From Acidithiobacillus marinus (lineage in GTDB: Bacteria; Pseudomonadota; Gammaproteobacteria; Acidithiobacillales; Acidithiobacillaceae): a stretch of 64,000 nt of DNA. Below, in pieces: positions 37,760-44,838 of this stretch. How positions within the stretch are numbered: the first letter of the stretch is position 1; each line of letters begins with the position of its first letter. The translations under genes were made by a program, and so were the position numbers. The stretch is taken from contig NZ_MXAV01000017.1 in the NCBI RefSeq assembly GCF_002847505.1, positions 1-64,000 on the forward strand, given 5' to 3'. The notes under the pieces were generated by a model. That model had not been told where the DNA came from. It was given only the letters and a program-made list of their open reading frames with translations, and searched no databases.

Positions 37760-37862
37760 TGTGTCAGTTCTGCAGTGAGATGATATTTCTGCGGGTGTTT
37801 TGAAGCAGAATCCGGTCTGATAAAACTTTTATCCGCCACTCCGTTTTGTGAGGATTGTAATC

Positions 37863-39428
37863 ATGATGGATGTATTCCGTAATATGGGACAATCATTTGT
37901 CGCCAAAATAATCATGGCACTTATTGCATTGTCTTTTGTCCTCTGGGGGGTAAGCGGATATTTTATGTCAGGCAGCTCCGGCCCCGCTGCAGTAGCTTCC
38001 GTCAATGGTCATAAAATCACCGCTGCGGTCTTCCAAAAACGGTTACAAGAAACCCAGGAGCGATATCAGCAGGTTTTTGGTGCGACCACGGCGGCTAAAA
38101 TGGCCAAACAAAGCAGTTTTGCCAATGAAGTACTGAATGGCATGATTGGTAATCTATTACTCGGAGGTGAAGCTGCCCATATGGGCTTGCAAGTGCCGAA
38201 TGCTGCATTGGCTAAAAAAATTGAAGCGATCCCTGCCTTCCAGGTGAAGGGTGATTTTTCCAAGGCAAAATATCAGGAAGTTCTCACAGATCATGGTATG
38301 ACCCCTGCGCAATTTGAAGCTTTGTTACGAGAGAGCCTGCGTGTTGAGCAACTTCAGGTGATACCACAAATCATTGCTCATGCTTCCGATCAGGCAGCAA
38401 AAGACGTGTGGGGTTGGTCCCAGGAATATCGGGATATCAGTACGGTCACGATAAATGCGAATGATTTTACATCACAGGCCAAGCCCGATAATGCAGCGGT
38501 GAAAGCGTTTTACGACAAACATTTATCAGAGTTTAAACTGCCAGCTCAGGTTGAGGTGCAATATGTGGTGCTTGGGCCACAAAGTTTTGCAGGTAATGGA
38601 GCATCTACACAGAGCGGTACTGCGGGGACAGCTTCGGAAAAAACGGCTTCTGGAGCGATTGATCAAGCTGCTGAAAATGCTTTTCAGGCGCAGGTTGAAA
38701 ACTTCAAGGATCGCCTTTTCAGTAGTGCAAATGGCCTGCAGCCCGTCGCCAAAGCGTATCATCTGCAAATACTAAACAGTGGCTTGTTGACCGAGGGTAA
38801 AGTACTGTCCAGCGGTCCATTTAGCGATCCCAAAGCGCTGGAACTTGCCTTTAGTAAAGCCGTCCTGGCCGGTAAAAACAGTACGGCCCTGACCTTGAAA
38901 AATGGGAATTTACTCGCCGTGCATTTGTTGCATTATCATCCGGGTACGGTACAGGATCTGCAGGCTGTCCAGGAAAAGATTGTTCAGCGACTGACTGATG
39001 TAAAGTCCTTGCAGTTGGCCAAATCAGAGGCGGAAACGCTGCTGGCTCAGGCGCGCAAAGAGGGTAAAGTAGGAGCCTTGAGTGATGGTAGCCACTATCC
39101 GATCAAAGTGCATTTGAATGTGACGCGCAAGGATGCCCAAGGCTTGTCACCAGCGTTGCTGACTGAAGCCTTTTCGGCCCCGGCCCCGCTGCAGCGGAAA
39201 CCTTCACTGGGCATGATTCGTGAAGATAATGGTTATACCCTGTATGCCGTTACCCAGGTCGTAGCGCCTTCTGCCACTGCCGTCAATCCCAAGGTAACCG
39301 CAGAAATTCGTGCTTCTCTGGAAGAACAACGGGGCAGGTTGTTGTCGGCAGCCTATTTGAGCGATTTGCGGGAACATGCCCATGTTAAAATCAACGTCGC
39401 GCAATTGGCGCAGGCGGCGCAACAATGA
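37863..39428 (+). CDS. PpiD/SurA_N-type periplasmic chaperone, apparently lacking a recognisable PPIase domain
   Basis: A 521-residue membrane-anchored periplasmic folding factor. It begins MMDVFRNMGQSFVAKIIMALIALSF, the PpiD cytoplasmic start and single TM helix. An NC domain follows (VASVNGHKITAAVFQKRLQ, QTLI-like FANEVLNGMIGNLLL, FQVKGDFSKAKYQEVL). E. coli PpiD is about 620 residues with a parvulin domain carrying a VSHIL-type motif; here that stretch (about residues 245-330) is replaced by an Ala/Ser/Gly-rich linker and no parvulin motif is visible. It probably holds clients without isomerase activity. ATG 37863 has GAGG nine bases upstream. The lon-hupB-tRNA-ppiD order is conserved. Confidence 0.8.
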   Translation: MMDVFRNMGQSFVAKIIMALIALSFVLWGVSGYFMSGSSGPAAVASVNGHKITAAVFQKRLQETQERYQQVFGATTAAKMAKQSSFANEVLNGMIGNLLLGGEAAHMGLQVPNAALAKKIEAIPAFQVKGDFSKAKYQEVLTDHGMTPAQFEALLRESLRVEQLQVIPQIIAHASDQAAKDVWGWSQEYRDISTVTINANDFTSQAKPDNAAVKAFYDKHLSEFKLPAQVEVQYVVLGPQSFAGNGASTQSGTAGTASEKTASGAIDQAAENAFQAQVENFKDRLFSSANGLQPVAKAYHLQILNSGLLTEGKVLSSGPFSDPKALELAFSKAVLAGKNSTALTLKNGNLLAVHLLHYHPGTVQDLQAVQEKIVQRLTDVKSLQLAKSEAETLLAQARKEGKVGALSDGSHYPIKVHLNVTRKDAQGLSPALLTEAFSAPAPLQRKPSLGMIREDNGYTLYAVTQVVAPSATAVNPKVTAEIRASLEEQRGRLLSAAYLSDLREHAHVKINVAQLAQAAQQ

Positions 39429-39488
39429 TGCCACAGCAGCGGCTTTTGCCAGGTTGAGTGACGCTAACAAGCGATATGACGTGAAAGC

Positions 39489-40487
39489 TCAGGATGTAGG
39501 ACGTTTAACCGCTGTCTCTACCAACTGTAAATGCACGCTGCGCGGAGAGGATTTGCTGGGTATTTCCTGATAAGTCAGATGCAACTGTTGGCTTTTTTGG
39601 GGCGCATCCAGATAGGCGCTACCCGGTGGATCCCAAGGGCCAACGGCGCTATGGCTGACGGTAACGGGAGTTCCGTAATGAATAAGTGCGTATATTTTAT
39701 GGGCGGCACTCTTGGGGAGTTCCACACATCCTGCACTTTGCGGAAAGCCATAACTGGCCCGGGGGTAAAAATGCACCGCCCGCCCTCGATCAAAATAATT
39801 GACCCAGCGAATATCCGGATCATCATAATGCTGATACTGCACCCAGTGATGATGATAACGCGCGTAATGCACTGACTGGAGGGCGTAGCCAGCCGACTTG
39901 GCCGCTTCATAAAGACGCACCTGTGCCTTGGGAACAGGAATGGGAAAGCGGCCGATCATGGCAGTATGGGTATCCCGTGCGTAAACCGGCCAGGTCCCGT
40001 CAGGCGTTGCATGCATGACCCCGGTATTGGCCTTGCTCTGAAAAATCCAGCCATGGCCACCCATGAATAGATGAATTTCTTCCGGTCTTGGAAATTTGGT
40101 CACCAATATCCAGGTCCAGGGGTCAGGGTCGTTTTTCTTGGCATGGACAAGGGCTTTTTCGATGGTCGGGGGCAAGCCACGGATGCCCATGTCTCCTGGC
40201 TCAACCGGCAGGTGATGAACGGCTTCAAACTGATATAAGGCTCCCAGTACCAGCGGATTCCAAGGGTCTTGCCAAGAGTCGGAAGCCGCTAAGGTCTGGA
40301 GCGCTCTGGGAATTTTAAATCGCCATTGATAACTGCCATGAATATGGCCATGCAGACCGAGATAATCTACCGGGATAAGAGGAAGGTACCGCAGCTTTAT
40401 AAGAATTTTTCGGATTTCCCGAGCGTGCAGCAACTCTTGGGTGGAACTGGATAGTGTTGCGGCAGTGGGCGCGGTTGGTATCAGCAT
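39489..40487 (-). CDS. L,D-transpeptidase (YkuD domain) protein
   Basis: A 332-residue protein with a C-terminal YkuD catalytic domain; these enzymes form 3-3 crosslinks in peptidoglycan or attach proteins to it. The active-site pattern is visible as HFYPRASYGFPQSAGCVELP: conserved His, then Ser-x-Gly-Cys with the nucleophile Cys. An earlier conserved stretch is FPIPVPKAQV. The N-terminal REIRKILIKLRYLPLIPVDYLG looks like a degenerate peptidoglycan-binding module. No clear signal peptide is seen, which is odd for a periplasmic enzyme, so the start may be misjudged. It lies 99 bp from the ISL3 transposon. Confidence 0.78.
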   Translation of the reverse strand: MLIPTAPTAATLSSSTQELLHAREIRKILIKLRYLPLIPVDYLGLHGHIHGSYQWRFKIPRALQTLAASDSWQDPWNPLVLGALYQFEAVHHLPVEPGDMGIRGLPPTIEKALVHAKKNDPDPWTWILVTKFPRPEEIHLFMGGHGWIFQSKANTGVMHATPDGTWPVYARDTHTAMIGRFPIPVPKAQVRLYEAAKSAGYALQSVHYARYHHHWVQYQHYDDPDIRWVNYFDRGRAVHFYPRASYGFPQSAGCVELPKSAAHKIYALIHYGTPVTVSHSAVGPWDPPGSAYLDAPQKSQQLHLTYQEIPSKSSPRSVHLQLVETAVKRPTS

Positions 40488-40578
40488 GTGGATCCTTTAT
40501 CCGTCAAGTTTGCGGTTATTTCTGTACGATGATGCCCCGATTTTTCACTTAGGCCTCTCTTGATTCATAGAAGTTCCG

Positions 40579-40586
40579 ATTTTATT
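40579..40586. repeat. Left 8-bp target-site duplication of the ISL3 transposon
   Basis: ATTTTATT immediately before the left terminal repeat is identical to ATTTTATT immediately after the right terminal repeat (43864-43871). Eight base pairs is the duplication length known for ISL3-family transposition. Confidence 0.9.
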
Positions 40587-40608
40587 GGGTATCCGGATTT
40601 CCTGGTTG
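40587..40608 (+). repeat. Left terminal inverted repeat of the ISL3 transposon
   Basis: GGGTATCCGGATT-TC-CTGGTTG. It matches the reverse complement of the right end at 20 of 22 positions, with mismatches confined to two adjacent bases. Confidence 0.9.
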
Positions 40609-41093
40609 TTATGCGCGATTGGAAGATAAACGACAAGTGAAACTCACAACGGATTAACTGGTAGATAGCTTGCTCAGTATGTTCACTTGATCGAAATTGA
40701 GGGTATCCTGATAAGCGGTGGATCCGATCCGACGAGCAGGGGCCGAGCCGCCATCCTCTCGACGGCATCATCTGAGAGTCGCGGTAAGACAGGGATCTCT
40801 GGGAGAATCACATGCTCGAGGGCGATGCGGGGCAGTGGCCTGTCCTGATGATCCGTGGCAGCGCACGTCGCTGGGCGACAGCTTGGCTATGCCGCTCGCC
40901 TTGCTGGAGACCCGCTGGTGAGCACTGTGGCACGTGCCCTTCTGCCTGGGGCAGGCTTTGACAAGGCAGAAACGCCCATGCTAGGCTCGCGACCATGATT
41001 TCATATTTGGCAGTTCGCCTCACTCCGCGATTTATGCACCCCCGGGATCCTTACGGCATCGGCGGGCGGTGAATTGTACACCTCTGAAAGCGG

Positions 41094-41122
41094 AACCCCC
41101 GGGCCAGATCCCGGGGGTTTTT
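41094..41122 (+). terminator. Terminator/attenuator hairpin upstream of the PheRS-like gene
   Basis: AACCCCCGGG (41094-41103) pairs with CCCGGGGGTT (41110-41119) around loop CCAGAT, followed by TTTTT: a textbook intrinsic terminator, 87 bp before the synthetase-like start codon. An upstream copy, ACCCCCGGGATC (41038-41049), is a perfect 12-base complement of 41107-41118, so the descending arm has two competing partners. Confidence 0.8.
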
Positions 41123-41127
41123 GCTTT

Positions 41128-41176
41128 CAGGCGGCCTCCCATTCATCGAGAGTTTGATGAGTAACGCCTGATTTTT
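41128..41176 (+). terminator. Second terminator-like hairpin before the PheRS-like gene
   Basis: CAGGCG (41128-41133) pairs perfectly with CGCCTG (41165-41170), enclosing an inner TCATC/GATGA hairpin, followed by ATTTTT. It sits between the first terminator and the ribosome site. It is weaker than the first, but the tandem arrangement suggests controlled read-through. Confidence 0.5.
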
Positions 41177-41209
41177 CCGCCGGTACCTACATCCTGGAGA
41201 AATCAGAAA

Positions 41210-42334
41210 ATGTCTACGTTGTTATCCTCCGAAGCACTATGCTCCGCCCTCAACCTTGCGGACCTGACCAATCCGCGCCAGGGTACGCATGCCATGCAGT
41301 TGCTGCTGCAGGAAATCAGACAAGCACTCACCAAGCAATGGCGCTGCAGGCAGCTCATGATTCGCAGCGGCTCTGTTGTGCCAATTACTAACAACTACGA
41401 CCGTTTGGGCTATCCACCGGAAGGTGCAGCGCGGGACGCTCGCTACACACGCTACGTCGCCGATGGTTATATCCTGCGCACCCAGACGTCGGCGGCCATT
41501 CCCGATCTGCTGGACGGACTGAGCTTGGACCCACCCGATGACTTGTTGCTGCTCTTACCGGGACTAGTCTATCGGCGCGACAGCATCGACCGCTTGCACT
41601 GTGGCGAACCGCACCAGTTGGACCTCTGGCGCCTAGTGGACGCTGCCCAAGGATCGGAGATGTCGGTATCCGAGTTACAGCAAATGGTTTCGGTGGTCAT
41701 GGCCGCCGCCGTGCCCGGCCTGGAGTGGCGCACCCTAGCGTCGCCTCACCCTTACACCGAGCAAGGGATACAAATCGACGTTCGCTGGCGGGATGAATGG
41801 ATTGAGGTTGGTGAGTGCGGCCTAGCGGCACGCGGGATACTGAACCAAGCGGGCCTTACTGGCCATACTGGTTTGGCCATGGGCCTGGGGCTCGATCGGT
41901 TGCTGATGCTGCGCAAGCGGATCCCCGATATTCGGCTCCTGCGAAGTGAAGACCCGCGCGTGCGCACGCAGATGAATGACCTAGATACCTACAGGCCGGT
42001 ATCTGCGATGCCTGCCATTCGTCGGGACCTATCTCTCTGCGTCGATACTTGGATTAACGAAGAACTTATCGGCGACATGGTCCGCGAACGGTTGCCCGAA
42101 GCGGAGAGCATTGAAGCTCTGCTGATCAAGGCGGAAACGGCTTTCGAGGATCTACCGGCGTCGGCCCATCAACGCATGGGAATGAAGCCAGGGCAGAAGA
42201 ATATCCTGCTGCAACTGACCCTTCGACACTTGGAGCGGACTCTGACCGACGAGGATGCCAACCTTATCCGCAACCAGGTCTATCGCCTGCTCCACCAAGG
42301 TGAACGCCAAGAACTGGCGCAGGATGGCAGTTGA
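41210..42334 (+). CDS. Single-chain phenylalanyl-tRNA-synthetase-like enzyme with altered amino-acid pocket (transposon cargo)
   Basis: A 374-residue class II synthetase-like protein built like mitochondrial PheRS: a PheS catalytic core (about 20-255) fused to an FDX-ACB anticodon-binding domain (about 265-368, AIRRDLSLCV to RHLERTLTDEDAN). Core motifs are present: NNYDRLGYPP, LRTQTS (89-94), motif 2 YRRDSIDRLH (121-130), HQLD (135-138), motif 3 GLGLDR (225-230) and IPDIRLL. ATP chemistry therefore looks intact. The pocket differs from true PheRS: the FPF pair that stacks on phenylalanine is H180-P-Y182, and the Glu of HQLE is Asp138. The normal two-subunit PheRS is presumably elsewhere. GGAG lies 12 bases before ATG. 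It may charge a different amino acid or tRNA, or make an aminoacyl adduct. Confidence 0.85.
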   Translation: MSTLLSSEALCSALNLADLTNPRQGTHAMQLLLQEIRQALTKQWRCRQLMIRSGSVVPITNNYDRLGYPPEGAARDARYTRYVADGYILRTQTSAAIPDLLDGLSLDPPDDLLLLLPGLVYRRDSIDRLHCGEPHQLDLWRLVDAAQGSEMSVSELQQMVSVVMAAAVPGLEWRTLASPHPYTEQGIQIDVRWRDEWIEVGECGLAARGILNQAGLTGHTGLAMGLGLDRLLMLRKRIPDIRLLRSEDPRVRTQMNDLDTYRPVSAMPAIRRDLSLCVDTWINEELIGDMVRERLPEAESIEALLIKAETAFEDLPASAHQRMGMKPGQKNILLQLTLRHLERTLTDEDANLIRNQVYRLLHQGERQELAQDGS

Positions 42335-42340
42335 AAGCAA

Positions 42341-42457
42341 CCGCACCCGGGCATTTCCCTGGGTGCGGCTTCCGATCAGCCCCACCGCATAGTGGGGCAG
42401 CACTCGACACTGTCCAGCACCGCCTTGAGGGAACGCCTACTCCAAGCGGTGCAGTGT
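42341..42457 (+). other. Three successive hairpins between the PheRS-like gene and the transposase gene
   Basis: First, CCGCACCC (42341-42348) pairs with GGGTGCGG (42361-42368) with extra GGG/CCC inside. Second, GCCCCAC (42379-42385) pairs with GTGGGGC (42392-42398). Third, ACACT, GCACCG and CTTG (42407-42427) pair with CAAG, CGGTGC and AGTGT (42443-42457). None has a T-run. They may insulate transposase expression from cargo transcription, or form a small structured RNA. Confidence 0.55.
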
Positions 42458-42512
42458 GTCTCAGTTAGAGAACCACGATCACCGATTGTCAATGTCGACA
42501 AGGAAAGTTTGC

Positions 42513-43814
42513 ATGACCAGCCTGCCCGATAACATCCTTCATCTTCCTGAGTACCATATCCTGGATATTAAGGATAAAGAGCACGACCTCCACTTCCGGT
42601 TGGAAGCCCCCCACCCTGTAGCCTGCGAGGAATGTGGCGTAGAGGGGGAGTTTGTCCGATTCGGTAAGCGCGATGTTGCTTACCGAGACCTTCCCATCCA
42701 TGGCAAGCGGGTCACCTTGTGGGTGGTTCGCCGGCGTTATACCTGCCGTGCCTGCGGGAAGACATTCCGTCCGACACTTCCAGAGATGGAGGATACCCAC
42801 CGCATGACGCGGAGGCTTTACAGCTATGTCGAGAAAGAGGCTTTCAACCACCCTTACGCCTACGTGGCCGATAGCACGGGCCTTGACGAGAAGACCGTTC
42901 GCGAGATCTTCAAGAAGAAGGCCGAGTTTCTGGGCCGCTGGCATCGCTTCGAGACGCCCCGCTGTTTGGGTATCGACGAGCTGTACCTAAACCGTCGATA
43001 CCGCTGCATCCTGACCAACCTGGAGGAGCGCACCCTGTTGGACCTGCTACCCGGTCGTCAGCAGGAAGCGGTGACGAAGCGGCTCATGAGCATGGCCGAG
43101 CGCAATCAGGTCGAGATCGTCAGCATGGACATGTGGAAGCCCTACCGCCGTGCCGTCCAGGCGGTGCTGCCACAGGCTCGCATCGTGGTCGATAAGTTCC
43201 ATGTTGTGCGTATGGCCAACGAAGCCCTGGAGAAGGTCCGCAAGGGGCTCAGAAAGGAGCTGACGGCCAACCAACGCCGAACCCTCAAGGGTGACCGGAA
43301 GATCCTGCTGAAGCGGGCTCACGACGTCTCCGACCGCGAACGTCTCATCATGGAAACCTGGACGGGGGCCTTCCCTCAGCTCCTGGCAGCCTACGAGCAC
43401 AAGGAGCGGTTCTACCACATCTGGGACTGTGCCACCCGGCGAGATGCTGAGAAGGCGCTGGCTGCATGGATTGACGACATCCCACAGGGGCAGAAGGAGG
43501 TCTGGAAGGATCTCGTCAGCGCCGTCAGTGGCTGGCGTGAGGAGGTGCTGACCTACTTCGAGACTGACATCCCGATCACCAACGCCTTCACCGAGTCGAT
43601 CAACCGGCTGGCCAAGGACAAGAACCGCGATGGCCGAGGCTATTCTTTCGAGGTGATGCGAGCCCGGATGCTCTACACCACCAAGCACAAGAAGAAGTCG
43701 CCGCAGACCAAGGAGTCCCCATTCTTGGGCAGGGCAACCATAGCCTACAGCATGGGCCTGCCCGAGCAAGAGAAGAACTTCGGCGTCGATCTATCAACCT
43801 TCTGGAGAGATTAA
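42513..43814 (+). CDS. ISL3-family transposase
   Basis: A 433-residue DDE transposase. The N terminus has the ISL3 zinc-binding pattern CEECG and CRACG near residues 32-85, followed by a helix-turn-helix region (YVADSTGLDEKTVREIFKKK). The catalytic core shows GIDELYLNRRY, SMDMWKPYRRAV, VVDKFHVVRMANEAL and the Glu in NAFTESINRLAKDKNR. It ends shortly before the right terminal repeat. ATG 42513 has AGGAAAG eight bases upstream; earlier in-frame starts lack one. Full length and apparently intact, consistent with the clean target duplication. Confidence 0.95.
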   Translation: MTSLPDNILHLPEYHILDIKDKEHDLHFRLEAPHPVACEECGVEGEFVRFGKRDVAYRDLPIHGKRVTLWVVRRRYTCRACGKTFRPTLPEMEDTHRMTRRLYSYVEKEAFNHPYAYVADSTGLDEKTVREIFKKKAEFLGRWHRFETPRCLGIDELYLNRRYRCILTNLEERTLLDLLPGRQQEAVTKRLMSMAERNQVEIVSMDMWKPYRRAVQAVLPQARIVVDKFHVVRMANEALEKVRKGLRKELTANQRRTLKGDRKILLKRAHDVSDRERLIMETWTGAFPQLLAAYEHKERFYHIWDCATRRDAEKALAAWIDDIPQGQKEVWKDLVSAVSGWREEVLTYFETDIPITNAFTESINRLAKDKNRDGRGYSFEVMRARMLYTTKHKKKSPQTKESPFLGRATIAYSMGLPEQEKNFGVDLSTFWRD

Positions 43815-43841
43815 GGTCTGGGCGGGGCGTAGGTGCCCCCT

Positions 43842-43863
43842 CAACCAGTTAATCCGGATACCC
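43842..43863 (-). repeat. Right terminal inverted repeat of the ISL3 transposon
   Basis: Reading inward on the minus strand: GGGTATCCGGATT-AA-CTGGTTG. It is the partner of the left terminal repeat and is followed on the plus strand by the ATTTTATT duplication. Confidence 0.9.
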
Positions 43864-43871
43864 ATTTTATT
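43864..43871. repeat. Right 8-bp target-site duplication of the ISL3 transposon
   Basis: ATTTTATT, identical to 40579-40586. Its last base is also the final base of the sulfotransferase stop codon on the minus strand. Confidence 0.9.
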
Positions 43872-44833
43872 TATGGTTGTGGCGTTGTTTTCACTGTTGG
43901 GGAGTTGCCAGATTCCCAATGGGGATCTTTCATCCAGGATTTTCTGAGTTCTGGAAGGGGCCTGCCCAGTAATTGCTCCAGTTGCTGAAGCTCCGGTTCG
44001 TAAAAAGCCTGTAAAAACTGGCGCGCTTCCGAGTCCATGGGGGGTTTGGGGCTTTCCATCAGAAAGAAGTGACGCCAGATATAATCCCCCCAACGACGCG
44101 GGAAAAATTGTTCACCAATACGGCGGCTGAGAGGATGACTGGCAAGTCGGCGGGCCCAGTTTCCGCGCGGTAGGCGGTAGGCATTGTGGACAGATTTCAG
44201 ATCCATGGAATGGACGGCCTGTGCGTCAATTCCCAAAAACCGGGTGATCTCCAAGAGTGTCTGTGCGGGCTTTTTATGGAGGTCCTCAAGTAAGCAGACA
44301 AGCACGTTCTGGGTTCCAAAGCGCTGCTGGTATCGAGCAATCTGCCCGGAATACTGGCCGAGCTCCAGATACAACTGGGAGATACCCCAACCCTTGTCAG
44401 GACGAGACCAGTCTTTTTTTAATGCTTGTAAAAAGGGCAGGTTGATCACACCTTCATTATGATCCATGAGATATTGGGCGTAGGCTCTTTGCACTGGATC
44501 CCGTAGGATAACGATTATTCGGGCGTCAGGCCGGACTTGATAAATACGTTCAGCAGCTTCGGGACACCAGAGATAGGAAGGGCTGGCATCGCCTACACAA
44601 GAAAAATGTTCAGATCTCCGGTACAAATGCTGATATTCCCGGAGGCTGGATACGCGCTGGATAAGATGATCCTGTTCGCGCGCTGGTTTGACCTGGGAAA
44701 AATAATGGGGTTCTTTCATCTCCGGCAGGAATATCTGAGGATGCTGTTTCAAATAGGCATAAAGAGAGGTCGTACCACTTTTCACCGCACCGACAATATA
44801 AAAATTCGGCCAGATGAAATCACACATGTGCAA
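43871..44833 (-). CDS. PAPS-dependent sulfotransferase
   Basis: A 320-residue sulfotransferase domain protein that would move sulfate from PAPS to a carbohydrate, lipid or protein hydroxyl. The 5'-phosphosulfate loop is IVGAVKSGTTSLYAYLKQHP, and the 3'-phosphate site is VILRDPVQRAYAQYLMDHNEG. EPHYFSQ and VGDASPSYLW are also typical of the NodH/heparan-type branch. A cell-surface substrate is likely but not shown. It starts just after the rlpA stop on the same strand, suggesting co-transcription. Its 3' end abuts the ISL3 transposon without losing coding sequence. Confidence 0.85.
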   Translation of the reverse strand: MHMCDFIWPNFYIVGAVKSGTTSLYAYLKQHPQIFLPEMKEPHYFSQVKPAREQDHLIQRVSSLREYQHLYRRSEHFSCVGDASPSYLWCPEAAERIYQVRPDARIIVILRDPVQRAYAQYLMDHNEGVINLPFLQALKKDWSRPDKGWGISQLYLELGQYSGQIARYQQRFGTQNVLVCLLEDLHKKPAQTLLEITRFLGIDAQAVHSMDLKSVHNAYRLPRGNWARRLASHPLSRRIGEQFFPRRWGDYIWRHFFLMESPKPPMDSEARQFLQAFYEPELQQLEQLLGRPLPELRKSWMKDPHWESGNSPTVKTTPQP

Positions 44834-44838
44834 GCGTC

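Larger units (their letters stand above)
40609..41209 (+). other. Non-coding leader of the transposon cargo: structured RNA candidate
   Basis: About 600 bp without a credible protein gene. It is rich in stems: AGGGCGATGCGG (40819-40830) pairs with CCGCTCGCCTT (40892-40902) with one bulge; inside it CAGCG/CGCTG (40859-40873) and CTGTC/GACAG (40840-40844, 40877-40881). GTGAGC (40918-40923) pairs with GCTCGC (40985-40990) around the 8-bp stem TTCTGCCT/AGGCAGAA (40940-40947, 40964-40971). Two terminator-like hairpins follow. A weak promoter-like pair, TTGATC (40687) and TGATAA (40709), precedes them. It could be a regulatory leader or a separate small RNA for the synthetase-like gene. I could not fold a normal tRNA cloverleaf from it. 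Confidence 0.5.
40587..43863 (+). mobile_element. Complete ISL3-family transposon with an aminoacyl-tRNA-synthetase-like passenger gene
   Basis: A 3,277-bp element. The left end reads GGGTATCCGGATT, two variable bases, CTGGTTG; the right end (read inward on the minus strand, 43863 to 43842) gives the same GGGTATCCGGATT, two variable bases, CTGGTTG. An identical 8-bp direct repeat flanks both ends, so the insertion is recent and the boundaries are exact. Inside are about 620 bp of structured non-coding DNA, a single-chain PheRS-like gene, a hairpin-rich spacer and the transposase, all reading rightwards. It inserted at the 3' edge of the sulfotransferase gene and the duplication regenerated that gene's stop codon. 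Confidence 0.93.

Noticed and set aside
40718-41023. Short frames on both strands inside the transposon leader (67 and 71 codons)
   Set aside because: No ribosome site, no recognisable domain, and the region is dominated by inverted repeats that explain open frames on both strands.
40700-41122. A tRNA gene for the transposon-borne synthetase, hidden in its leader
   Set aside because: I searched both strands by eye for acceptor/CCA ends, TTCGA-type T loops and anticodon stems. One candidate end (GCTCGC before GACCA at 40985) pairs with GTGAGC at 40918, but no T arm or anticodon arm can be drawn. A covariance-model tRNA search with relaxed settings would decide.
41036-41122. A T-box riboswitch before the synthetase-like gene
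   Set aside because: The terminator and gene type fit, but the conserved T-box sequence (GGTGGNACCGCG-like) is missing and T-boxes are rare outside Gram-positive bacteria.
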